Assembly (NCBI RefSeq): GCF_947179515.1
Contig: NC_067478.1
Span: forward strand, 26,776,266 to 26,840,265
From: Apodemus sylvaticus
Taxonomy: Eukaryota; Chordata; Mammalia; Rodentia; Muridae
Length of the DNA stretch: 64,000 nt
Direction: 5' to 3'
Numbering within the stretch: the stretch's first letter is position 1; each line of letters begins with the position of its first letter. The translations under genes and the position numbers were made by a program. The notes under the pieces are model-generated. The model was given only the letters and a program-made list of their open reading frames with translations. It was not told the DNA's origin and ran no database searches. This document shows positions 37,401 through 42,491 of the stretch, in pieces.

Positions 37401-39590
37401 GTTTAGGTTTTACTGCAATCACTGCAACCAACCCCATTTGGCTTATAAAGACTCGCTTACAGCTTGATGCAAGGTATGTTCTTACTTGGTTGGTTTGGTT
37501 TGGTTCTGAGGCAGGGTCTTACTGTAGCCCAGGAGGAGCACAGGCTGCCCTCATGTGCATGTTGATCTGACTGCCTCAGCCTTCCAAGTGTTACTCACTT
37601 ACAGGTGAGTCGCCACACCTAGCCTAAGATAGTCTTTTTTTTTTTTTTTTTTTTTTTTTTGTAAATGGGTGTATACTCTGTCTGCATGTACACCTGTGTG
37701 CCAGGAGAGGGCATCATACCCCTTTATAAATGGTTGTGAGCTATCATGTGGTGGTTTCTGGGAATCAAACTCAGGAGCATCTAGTGTCCTTAACTGCTGA
37801 GCCATCTCACCAGCCTTAAATTTAAAAAAAAAAAAAAAAAAAAATTAAGAATATTTTATTCTTAAAAAAAATAAGCTAACATGGATTTAGCTAATTTTTT
37901 TTTATGTATAAATGTGTATTTGTAATTCTTCAAGGCCAAGTTGTCTTTTCTCATTTATCCTTTTCTGGCTGCTGATTTTATATACAAAAATGAGATGGCA
38001 TTACATTTCCACACATGGACAGGATTTCTAACACACACACACACATTCTCCTGTTCCATCTCAGTGATACTAGCTCCATTTTTCCTTTTGTCTTTTGTAT
38101 GTATGCTACTATGAGTTTCTTTAGGGTTATTTCCAGGAGCCATGGGTAAGAGTTTGTTTACGAGAGGGTAGGCCCCTTAAAATAGTTACACTGCTAAAGA
38201 TATCCTGTCCCCCATCAACCTTTAACTGCACCTAAATCCTCAGGAGAGAATGGCATTCTGTGAACCCCTTCCCCTCCCTCAGCAGTGTTGACTGGCAGTC
38301 TTACAGAGATTCCATGTGGGTTATCACGACTGCCACAAGTTAAGTGCCATCCTCATGTCATGACTAGAAATTGGTATTCTGTGTCATCTCTCTGTCTCTC
38401 ACATTCTTCCCACCCCATCTTCCAACAGTGTTTGCTGAGTCTTGGAAGGGGTTATGCAGACATCCCATTTATAGCTAAATGTGCAACAGTTATTAACTCT
38501 TTGTCCTTTGACAGTCTATAGTCACAGCTCCCCTTTGTAAAAAGAAGCTGGCAGTAGCATCCTTCCATGCATGAGCACTGCTACTTAGAAGGCCATCTGA
38601 CAGGCCTGTCATGTCCACCTAGCAACCACTTCCCCACTTAGTCATGGGCTTTGACCAATTTTCAGAACCAAATGTGAAGCCTTTCCTCTGGAGCAAGCCT
38701 CTGTCTGATCCAGTCAGAAAGCAGATGGGCATCCCCTGAATAGATCTGCCAGTATTACACCAGTAGGTTCATCTTGCCTAGCTAATCAGTATTGTTGCAT
38801 ATTGAGTACACAGCGAGTTAATCTGTGGTTGAAATTTCTTCCCCAGCCTTCTGCATAGCACTTTCTAGTACTGAGGGCCAGCTGTTGAGTATTTGTTGGT
38901 GCTTCTGTTTCATTTGAAATGTGGATCTCCCACCAAAAGCAAAAGCTATATAATGGTTGATAATGAGACAGTCTAAATAAGAAAACTGCATGTATGTTGG
39001 AGTTTTATGTGCTTTTTATTGGGGGATGCTAGGTTAACCAAGCCAAAGTAGTGATTATTACCTGTATGGCTACTTGTAAGAGCCTCCCAGCAGCTAAATA
39101 CATTACCTCATAGCTGGTCTAGAGAAAGGGCAATTGCTCAGTCCAGTGACCTATATACAACAAGCCCTGAGCTGGGAGGTAGCATTCCTGTGATGGTAGA
39201 CTTCTTTAGTTACCACTGACCTCAGTTTTACTGGGGGCGGGGGGGGGGGAGGAGCTTGATTCATTCAACAAAGCTATGTTGAGCATATGCTGCTTCGTGT
39301 TATAATATTCACCAGGAGTCAGTGAGGTTTAACTTAAATGGATAGATCAATGGATGATTCTTTTTTAAAGCCTGTTTTAATCAAGATCCAATAAGAGTAA
39401 ATCTCGGGGAATCTAAAGTACAAGACTTCAAGTATGTTCTGTCAACTGAGAGCAGACTAGAGGAAGCAGTGCAGTTGAGGTCTTCCGTCTCAGCTCCTGT
39501 TGGCCTCAGCGTAAAAAATGGAGATTATACCTCTTAATTGGAGATCCTATCTGGTTGTATTAGTCAGGGTTCTCTAGAAGAACTTGATTG

Positions 39591-39644
<54 letters not shown>

Positions 39645-42491
39645 ATACACATTGTCAATGGAATTCAAGACCACAGGTAAAAGACTTGTTGATAGTTTCT
39701 AGGTCTAGGTCTGGATTAGCTAGGTAGGATCATACCCCGAGGGTAACACTCCTTTTATTCCACTTTGAATCAGGCCTTTCCTCAACCTTTTTTTAATTTA
39801 GAGATTTATTTATGTATTTTATCTATAAGGGTGTTTTGTCTATATGCACACCAGAAAAGGGTACCAGATCCCACAGGGCTACAGTTACAGATGGTTATGA
39901 GCCACCATATGTGCTGGAAAGAACAACCACTGAGCCTTCCCTACCACCACCCTTTTTTTGGAGATAGGGTTTCTCTGTGTAGTCCTGGCTGGAGCTCACT
40001 CTGTGGGCCATGCTAGCCTTGGACACAGAGATCTGTCTTCCTGCCTCTGCTTCCTGAGTGCTAGAATTAAAGGCATTTGTGCTCCACCACCACCACCACC
40101 ACCCAACTAAACTTTTTAATCTCTTTGAACAAAGAACTTGCTTCCACCTGGTTTAATTGTCCTTTGAGAGGCTCTGCCAGAGCCTAGCCAATACAGATGC
40201 AGATGCTCGCAGTCAACCATTGGACTGAGCATAGGGACCCCAATGGAGAAGTTAGGGGAAGGACCGAAGGAGGTGAAAGGGTTTGCAACCCAATAGGAAC
40301 CAAGCAGAACTCCCAGAGCTCCCAGGGACTAAACCGCCAACCAAAGAGTACACATGTAGGGACCCATGGCTCCAGCTGCATATGTAGCAGAGAATGGCCT
40401 TGTTGGACATCAAAGGGAGAAGAGGACCTTGGTCCTGTGGAGGCTGGATGCCCCAGCGTAGGGGAATGCTAGGACAGTGAGGCAGTAGTGGTTAAGGGGG
40501 TGGGGAGCACCCTCATAGAAGCAGGGGGGATTGGGGTGGGGTGGAGGGTTGCAGAGGAAAACTGGGGAAGGGGATAACATTTGAAATGTAAATAAATAAA
40601 ATAAACAATAAAACAAATGATATTACATTTCCTGGTGCTCTTTCTTCAACTGTATAATCTATATTTTTCTTTGTCCTGCTTGCCCCCTTTCTGCATAAAA
40701 TGATCACTTATAACCACATGACACAGTCCATTATAGGCTGTCTTGAAACCTCCTTTACCAAAGTAAACCAGGCTGGCCTCGAACTCAGAAATCCACCTGC
40801 CTCTGCCTCCCAAGTGCTGGGATTAAAGGCGTGCGCCACCACTGCCTGGCTCTACTGTACCCTTAAGTGGCACTAAAAGAGATTATAATTGGAAAGGTAC
40901 TGAGTAATCACTTTGTAAATGTAAGAATTGAGTCATTATTTACCAGGCTGCTACAAGGTAGTCTTATATTTATCTGGTAACTTTTCAGATGAACTTCTGT
41001 GAAATTGAAAGAAATCTAGTTATGATCCTTTAAGGTGCAGTATCATAATTTAACACCTCCCTTGGCTTTTGGGGGCGAGGTTAGTTTGAGACAGTCTTAA
41101 TTATTATGTATGTAGCTCTAGCTGGCCTGGAACTCACTTTGTGGACTAAGCTGGCCTCAAACTCATAAAAGATCCACTGGTCTCTTCTTCCCAGAGTGTT
41201 GAGATTGTGATACACACACCACAGTGCTGACAATGTTGACCCTCGTTGTTTCATGTCACTAAGTGCAAAGGAAATTTAGCCTCCTTAGAACTGGAATCAT
41301 CACAGTGTAAGCGTTTGGGGTTTGATGCTTTCTGAGTCTTCCTTGGGTCAACACTTGAGCATGGCATGGAATTCCCTAAAGGTGGGGGAAGAAAAGAGCG
41401 CCGTATTTAAAAATACGGACCTTCTTAGCTCCGACACAAATCTTCCAGTGCTTAATGTCAGTAATATTTTCCCTTTATTTCTTGCAGGAATCGTGGGGAA
41501 AAGCAAATGGGTGCTTTTGAATGTGTTCGTAAAGTGTATCAGACAGACGGCCTGAGAGGATTTTACAGGGGCATGTCTGCCTCCTATGCCGGCATATCAG
41601 AGACAGTTATCCATTTTGTTATTTATGAAAGTATAAAGCAAAAACTGCTGGAATGTAAGGCTGCTTCTATGATGGAGCCTGATGAGGAGTCTGTGAAAGA
41701 AGCATCGGATTTTGTGAGAATGATGCTCGCCGCTGCCACCTCAAAAACCTGTGCCACAACCATAGCGTATCCACACGGTGAGAGCGCCTGGGCCAGAGGA
41801 ATGCCTGCCCTTTGGGGCATACAAGACTCAGCGCCATTTAGGAAGATGCTGCTCTTAGAGTTCTAAGTCTAGTTATGCCATCATTTTTAAATGGAAAACA
41901 AGAAGAAATGTTAAAATTTTTAATTTGCCCAAGGGTATGTCAGAAATGGATCCCAGATTTAAAGTCTTTAAATTACAAGGAACCAAACAATTTTATATTA
42001 TTTTATATTGGCACATTAATCATGCCCACCAAAAAATTGCTTCTAATGTATCCTGTATTCATCTTTACTATATTTATGAATATAATTTGTTCATCGGGCT
42101 ATATTTATACCCTTATATCATAGTGTATATGACTGTATTAGTTTGGTGTTTATACAGTTTGACTGGTTTCAGTAAGGTCTATATTGCATCACTGTCGTGA
42201 GTTTATAGTGACAGATCAGTTCTGTGCTTGGTTGGAGGAGGGTAAAAAGGAAGCAGTGATGTTGCAATAAAATGATTTTTTTTTTTTTCCTAAACAGAAG
42301 TTGTAAGAACAAGACTACGTGAAGAAGGGACAAAATACAGATCTTTTTTTCAGACATTGTCTTTGATTGTTCAAGAAGAAGGCTATGGGTCTCTTTACCG
42401 CGGTCTAACAACTCATCTAGTGAGACAGATTCCAAACACAGCCATTATGATGGCCACCTATGAACTGGTGGTCTACCTACTCAACGGATAG
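11113..42491 (+). CDS. Slc25a36: Slc25a36, mitochondrial pyrimidine nucleotide carrier 2 (whole coding span, 7 exons)
   Basis: Join 11113-11153, 23003-23167, 26721-26798, 30033-30133, 37407-37473, 41488-41777, 42298-42491: 936 nt, 311 residues plus TAG, the length known for SLC25A36. Every junction is GT-AG and the phase is continuous. The product shows the three-fold SLC25 carrier repeat with PLEVVK (26-31), PIWLIK (138-143) and PHEVVR (246-251), each followed by TR(L), plus glycine-rich EG...RG motifs after the odd helices; the Trp in the second motif fits the pyrimidine-nucleotide subfamily. Known role: exchange of cytosine, uracil and guanine nucleotides across the mitochondrial inner membrane, supplying nucleotides for mtDNA and RNA synthesis. 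There is no cleavable presequence with the ATG start, as usual for carriers. The ATG at 11113 has A at -3 and gives the expected N terminus. The paralogue Slc25a33 is the only close alternative; recall of the full protein favours Slc25a36. Confidence 0.97.
11660..12680. other. intron 1, 5' part, unique
   Basis: No gene or strong transposon. A C-rich pyrimidine tract lies at about 12,260-12,302. Just after the CpG island, so it may hold regulatory sequence, but nothing specific is supported. Confidence 0.5.
12685..12832 (-). mobile_element. B1 SINE
   Basis: Reverse-complement B1 from TTCGAGACAAGG to CGCCTCCCAGC. Near-identical flanks (AGCTGGAATGGAG left, AGCTTGGAATGGAG right) are the probable target duplication. 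Confidence 0.92.
12840..13516. other. intron 1 stretch with a two-copy short tandem
   Basis: Mostly unique. About 13,366-13,437 holds two similar copies containing GAGAGGCGTGTC and TTGTAGGC. No gene seen. Confidence 0.5.
13530..13690 (-). mobile_element. B1 SINE with intact target duplication
   Basis: Reverse-complement B1 with a T-rich tail, ending CACTGCCCAGC. AGGCAAGGGTTTT is present at 13517-13529 and 13691-13703. Confidence 0.95.
13711..13726. repeat. poly(G) run
   Basis: About 16 consecutive G on the + strand. Confidence 0.9.
13735..14290. other. intron 1, unique
   Basis: No gene or clear repeat apart from a short TA/TG-rich patch near 14,137-14,160. Confidence 0.5.
14293..14498 (-). 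mobile_element. diverged B1 SINE with CCT/CTT microsatellite tail
   Basis: A pyrimidine tract (14,293-14,355) precedes a diverged reverse-complement B1: GATAGGGTC, GGCTGTCCTGGAACTCAG, GTGCTGGGATTAAAGG, CTGCCCAG. Confidence 0.82.
14560..14915. mobile_element. old interspersed repeat, family not assigned
   Basis: GGGCTGCTATAGCAAAACACC ... AAATCAGGTGGC ... ATTTATT resembles a widespread old mammalian repeat with a GCTGCTGTAACAAA start. A related start appears near 55,845. Confidence 0.45.
15091..15237. repeat. 53-bp tandem repeat, about 2.8 copies
   Basis: Unit beginning GACATTTGTACTGGTGG starts at 15091, 15144 and 15197. The copies are nearly identical, so the array is recent. It is internally nested, since GACATTTGTACTG occurs twice per unit. 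Confidence 0.93.
15395..15615 (+). mobile_element. L1 3' UTR fragment (Lx-type)
   Basis: GGCTGCCTTGTCTGACCTCA, GATACCCAGGGGCCCCACC and GAGGAGAAGGGGAGG in order, ending in a T/A-rich tail; typical of rodent L1 3' ends. Confidence 0.75.
15662..15775 (+). mobile_element. short B1/PB1-like SINE
   Basis: GCCTTTGATCCCAGCGCTC, GCAGATTTCCAGGTCAGCC and GTCTACATAATGAGA, then an A-rich tail; internal deletion. Confidence 0.75.
15776..16545. other. intron 1, unique AT-rich
   Basis: No gene or transposon recognised. Confidence 0.5.
16548..16602. repeat. (ATTTT)n microsatellite
   Basis: About 11 uninterrupted pentamer units. Confidence 0.97.
16786..16960 (-). mobile_element. B1 SINE with TTTG tail
   Basis: Reverse-complement B1 from about 16824 to CACTGCCCAGC, with a (TTTG)n tail from 16,790. 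Flanks TGTAGAAATTT and TGTAGGAATTT are the probable target duplication. Confidence 0.93.
16965..17730. other. intron 1, unique
   Basis: No gene or repeat recognised. Confidence 0.5.
17735..17812. repeat. polypyrimidine tract
   Basis: CCTT/CTTT-rich low complexity on the + strand. Confidence 0.85.
17920..18022. repeat. compound (TG)n(AG)n microsatellite
   Basis: A TG tract to about 17,958 passes directly into about 27 AG units, then returns to TG; a classic mouse compound dinucleotide repeat. Confidence 0.97.
18040..18211 (-). mobile_element. diverged B3/B2-like SINE
   Basis: GATCTTCTGGAGCTGC, ACACTGGGACTTGAACTTCTG, CTGGAAGAGCAACCCATGCT and a TTCCAGCCC end, in reverse-complement B3 order. 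The TG repeat is in its tail. Confidence 0.7.
18675..18785 (-). mobile_element. diverged B1-like SINE
   Basis: CTTGAGACAAAATCTGCTAT, GGCTAGCCTGGACTTTGC and GTAGACTAG; old and truncated. Confidence 0.55.
18990..19085 (-). mobile_element. SINE remnant (B1/PB1-like)
   Basis: CTTGAGACAGGATCTCACTA followed by a degraded B1-like body. Confidence 0.5.
19215..19353 (-). mobile_element. diverged B1/B4-like SINE
   Basis: TTTGTTTTGAGATAGGG, AACTGTGTAG, AACCTTGATCTTTTGATTC and CTGCCTCCCAAGAG. Confidence 0.55.
19541..19741 (+). mobile_element. B2 SINE
   Basis: Forward B2: GGGGCTGGTGAGATGGCTCA, AGCAACCACATGGTGGCTCA, CTCTTCCGGTATGTCTGAAG and an AATAAATAAATC tail extended by (AAAAT)n. It includes pol III A and B box regions in the tRNA-like head. 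Confidence 0.95.
20165..20560 (-). mobile_element. rodent LTR-like repeat, inverted
   Basis: TAGTTTGCTTTCTG, GGGGTGGCACCACCTACAGT, AATCAGTCATTATCAAGAAA and CTAACCAGCACA are hallmark blocks of a common mouse LTR-type repeat. The related element at 57,315-57,640 lies in the opposite orientation. Confidence 0.65.
20561..21060. other. intron 1, probably repeat-derived, not identified
   Basis: Contains a short CA run near 20,705-20,718 and CTAGTTAGGGCTGCC. I cannot name the family; no gene seen. Confidence 0.4.
21060..21700 (-). mobile_element. ancient L1 fragment, inverted
   Basis: TTGCAGAATAGTATTCAGTT, TTTTTAGCCACTACAGGTTA and GCTGCTATAAACATTC follow the order of an old L1 3' region read in reverse. 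Strongly diverged. Confidence 0.6.
22012..22176 (-). mobile_element. B4/RSINE-type SINE
   Basis: Reverse-complement order: TTTTGAGACAGTGCCTTATT, then GTGCTGGGGATTCACTC, CTCGTGCTTGTGCACCAAGT and ACTGAGTTATCTCCCCAGC. A GGTTATAGGC duplication lies at 22,059-22,078. Confidence 0.8.
22177..23002. other. intron 1, 3' end, unique
   Basis: AT-rich, no repeat recognised, ending in the exon 2 acceptor. Confidence 0.5.
23003..23167 (+). CDS. Slc25a36: Slc25a36 coding exon 2 (residues 14-69)
   Basis: 165 bp, acceptor TTTTTGTAG, donor GTAAGA at 23168. It completes Gly14 and carries helix 1 with the first carrier signature PLEVVK (26-31) and the first matrix loop up to Leu68. The exon length is a multiple of three with phase 2 at both ends, so skipping it would keep frame but remove the first signature motif. 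Confidence 0.96.
23372..23489 (-). mobile_element. B1 SINE, 3' part missing
   Basis: Reverse-complement B1 from TGTAGCCCTGGCTGTCC to CACCACCCGGC; the GAGACAGGGTTTCTC end is absent. Confidence 0.92.
23560..23643 (-). mobile_element. SINE remnant (B1/B4)
   Basis: CAGGCAAGGTCTCACTATG, GTCTAGAATTCAG and GCCACCATGCCC. Confidence 0.5.
23896..24040 (+). mobile_element. B1 SINE
   Basis: Forward B1: GACACGTGCCTTTAATCTCA, GTCTACAGAACATGTTCCAG and GGGCTACACAGAAATACTA, then an A-rich tail. Confidence 0.92.
24325..24512 (-). mobile_element. B3 SINE
   Basis: Reverse-complement: T-rich tail, GCATACCAGAAGAGGGCATC, GAGCCACCATGTGGGTGT, AAGAGCAGCCAGTG and CCATCCTTCCAATCCC. Confidence 0.85.
24615..24793 (-). 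mobile_element. B1 SINE with G/T tail
   Basis: Nearly consensus reverse-complement B1 from TTCGAGACAGGG (24,656) to ACTGGCCGGC, with a GGGGGTTTTTGGGGGG tail. Confidence 0.96.
24885..25025 (-). mobile_element. old B1 SINE
   Basis: CTTGAGACAAGGTTTCATTA, GGCTGACCTGGTACTATTC and GGGATTAAAGGCATGCACCA. Confidence 0.82.
25026..25800. other. intron 2, mostly unique
   Basis: A faint B1-like remnant may lie at about 25,290-25,400; otherwise nothing recognised. Confidence 0.45.
25803..25928 (+). mobile_element. diverged ID/B4-like SINE
   Basis: GGGCTGTGGTTCAGGGGTGG, GATCTGCAGCACTCAG and CTTGTCTCAAGACAACAAC. Confidence 0.6.
25965..26092 (-). mobile_element. B1 SINE with internal deletions
   Basis: TTTTTTGAGACAGGGTTTCT to CACTGCCTGGC, with short deletions around GGCTGGAACTCAC and AAATCTACCTCCC. 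Confidence 0.9.
26187..26322 (-). mobile_element. old B1/B4-like SINE
   Basis: TATAGGGTTTCACTGAAGCC, GAAACTCACTCTGAAGTCC and GATCTCAGCCTTCCAGGTG. Confidence 0.65.
26345..26515 (-). mobile_element. old B3-like SINE
   Basis: GTGAGTTTCAGGAATCCAAC, AAGTGCCCTCAACCCCCTGA and GCCTTCTTGCTGGCC match a reverse-complement B3/B2 head. Confidence 0.55.
26721..26798 (+). CDS. Slc25a36: Slc25a36 coding exon 3 (residues 69-95)
   Basis: 78 bp, acceptor CTCTTTTCAG, donor GTAAAA at 26799, weaker than consensus at +4 to +6. It encodes the matrix helix and glycine motif [13 protein letters not shown] and the start of helix 2. It is frame-neutral, phase 2 at both ends, like exon 2. Confidence 0.96.
27165..27282 (-). 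mobile_element. old B1/B4-like SINE
   Basis: TTTGTTTTGAGACAATCTTA and GTACTAGAATTACAGAGA; low identity. Confidence 0.5.
27478..27543. repeat. 33-bp tandem duplication
   Basis: Two copies beginning GTAGCTACATATGGGGGG at 27478 and 27511, differing at one base. Confidence 0.93.
27546..27725 (+). mobile_element. B3 SINE
   Basis: GTAGTGAGATGGCTCAGTCA, TGCAAGCTTGATGACTTGAG, CTCTGATCTCCACATACACA and a GATAATAAATGAA tail. Confidence 0.75.
27748..27946 (-). mobile_element. B3 SINE, diverged
   Basis: Reverse order: GGAGTCCAGAAGGGTATCAG, GTGTGCCACCCAGCATGAGT, CTGGGAACCCAACTGAGATC and CAAGAGCATCCTCTTAA. Confidence 0.75.
28058..28238 (-). mobile_element. B2 SINE with intact target duplication
   Basis: Nearly consensus reverse-complement B2. 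ACTAGTTGTATTTT flanks it at 28044-28057 and 28239-28252. Confidence 0.97.
28440..28494. repeat. (TG)n microsatellite
   Basis: About 26 TG units, followed by a GCGCACACGCGCAC stretch. Confidence 0.97.
28505..28612 (-). mobile_element. B3 SINE, partial
   Basis: GGAGGCCAGAAGAGGGCATT, CCTGGAGCTGGAGTTG and GGGTGCTGAGAGCCAAATGC; the TG repeat sits in its tail. Confidence 0.75.
28687..29067 (-). mobile_element. rodent ERVL/MaLR-type LTR with 5-bp flanks
   Basis: Read in reverse it begins TGTGGTGGTTTGCATAGG and is the same family as 4,974-5,285. Flanks CCTGT (28682-28686) and CCTGC (29068-29072) match 4 of 5, as expected for an LTR insertion. It splits an older B1-like element. Confidence 0.82.
29125..29150. 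repeat. short (TA)n
   Basis: A short TA dinucleotide run. Confidence 0.85.
29154..29343 (+). mobile_element. diverged B3/B2-like SINE
   Basis: AGCTAGAGAGATGATGGTTT, GGTTAAGAGCATTTGATGTT and TCTGGTTCTGTTCCCAGTAC. Confidence 0.7.
29344..30032. other. intron 3, 3' part, unique
   Basis: No repeat or gene recognised before exon 4. Confidence 0.5.
30033..30133 (+). CDS. Slc25a36: Slc25a36 coding exon 4 (residues 95-129)
   Basis: 101 bp, acceptor AAATTTTTAG, donor GTATGA at 30134. It encodes the rest of helix 2, beginning [16 protein letters not shown], the cytosolic loop, and the start of helix 3 (HMISAAMAG). Reading through the donor meets an in-frame TAA within five codons. Confidence 0.96.
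30134..35555. other. intron 4, SINE-free AT-rich stretch
   Basis: 5.4 kb with no recognisable B1, B2, B3, B4 or L1, unlike the rest of the window. Only short T and A runs break it. No long ORF and no gene recognised. An AAGATGGCGG (YY1-like) site lies at 33372-33381. Confidence 0.6.
35556..35625 (+). mobile_element. ID-like SINE, diverged
   Basis: GGGGTTAGTGTGTGGCTT, TTGGTTAGCAGCTGTAAAGC and CCTGGTTTTAGTCCCCAAC match a tRNA-derived ID head. A short ACAACAAGGAGTCCCCA-type duplication follows. Confidence 0.6.
35997..36163 (+). mobile_element. B1 SINE with intact target duplication
   Basis: Forward B1 from GCCGGGCAGTGGTGGCTCA with an A17 tail. AAGAAAAGCAGAAACT occurs at 35981-35996 and 36164-36179. 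Confidence 0.97.
36180..37406. other. intron 4, 3' part, unique
   Basis: No repeat or gene recognised before exon 5. Confidence 0.5.
37407..37473 (+). CDS. Slc25a36: Slc25a36 coding exon 5 (residues 129-151)
   Basis: 67 bp, acceptor TTTGTTTAG, donor GTATGT at 37474. It carries helix 3 with the second carrier signature, PIWLIK at residues 138-143 followed by TRLQLDA. It is the smallest internal exon and lies between the two introns richest in unique sequence. Confidence 0.96.
37502..37623 (-). mobile_element. old B1/B4-like SINE
   Basis: CTGAGGCAGGGTCTTACTGT, GACTGCCTCAGCCTTCCAAG and CGCCACACCTAGCC. Confidence 0.65.
37635..37816 (-). mobile_element. B3/B2-type SINE with long T tail
   Basis: About 27 T, then GTGTGCCAGGAGAGGGCATC, GGTTGTGAGCTATCATGTGG and GAGCCATCTCACCAGCC. 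A separate A20 run follows at about 37,823. Confidence 0.87.
37845..39555. other. intron 5, mostly unique
   Basis: No gene or major repeat; a short CA run near 38,033-38,044 and a G run at about 39,235-39,249. Confidence 0.5.
39797..39945 (-). mobile_element. B2/B3 SINE
   Basis: AGATTTATTTATGTATTTTA, GCACACCAGAAAAGGGTACC and GTTATGAGCCACCATATGTG. Confidence 0.85.
39952..40107 (-). mobile_element. B1 SINE with CCA expansion
   Basis: GGAGATAGGGTTTCTCTGTG to a CACCACCACCACCACCACCC end; internal ACC repeat. Confidence 0.9.
40163..40614 (+). mobile_element. L1 3' end (5'-truncated)
   Basis: GCCAGAGCCTAGCCAATACA, GGCCTTGTTGGACATCAAAG, GAGGACCTTGGTCCTGTGGA and ACATTTGAAATGTAAATAAA: the terminal ORF2-3' UTR of a mouse L1. 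Confidence 0.92.
40767..40850 (-). mobile_element. B1 SINE, truncated
   Basis: Consensus-like reverse-complement B1 from ACCAGGCTGGCCTCGAAC to CACTGCCTGGC only. Confidence 0.92.
41079..41232 (-). mobile_element. old B1 SINE
   Basis: TTTGAGACAGTCTTAATTAT, GGCCTGGAACTCACTTTGTG and CTGGCCTCAAACTCATAAA. Confidence 0.8.
41488..41777 (+). CDS. Slc25a36: Slc25a36 coding exon 6 (residues 151-248)
   Basis: 290 bp, acceptor TTTCTTGCAG, donor GTGAGA at 41778. It encodes the second matrix loop, the GLRGFYRGM motif, helix 4, an acidic loop ([14 protein letters not shown]) and helix 5 up to the third signature, of which YPH and the first base of Glu248 are here. Retention of intron 6 would add about 29 unrelated residues and stop at 41864-41866. 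Confidence 0.97.
41778..42297. other. intron 6, unique, 520 bp
   Basis: The shortest intron. No repeat apart from the T tract before exon 7. Confidence 0.85.
42266..42271 (+). terminator. AATAAA in intron 6, just before exon 7
   Basis: A canonical poly(A) hexamer lies 26 bp upstream of the exon 7 acceptor and is followed by a T-rich tract that also serves as the polypyrimidine tract. Use as an intronic poly(A) site is only a possibility. Confidence 0.3.
42298..42491 (+). CDS. Slc25a36: Slc25a36 coding exon 7 (residues 248-311 and stop)
   Basis: Acceptor TAAACAG after a long T tract. It completes the third signature PHEVVR (246-251), then the matrix helix, the motif [11 protein letters not shown], helix 6 ([16 protein letters not shown]) and the C terminus NG, followed by TAG at 42489-42491. 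The exon continues into the 3' UTR. Confidence 0.97.

Larger units (their letters stand above)
39558..40162. mobile_element. LTR-like/old repeat split by SINEs
   Basis: It starts TGTATTAGTCAGGGTTCTC, contains a (GATT)n microsatellite (39,586-39,645), is interrupted by B3 and B1 elements, and resumes at about 40,110-40,162. Family not assigned. Confidence 0.5.

Noticed and set aside
41507..41866. 119-residue frame that looks like an independent gene
   Set aside because: It is Slc25a36 exon 6 read through its donor into intron 6.
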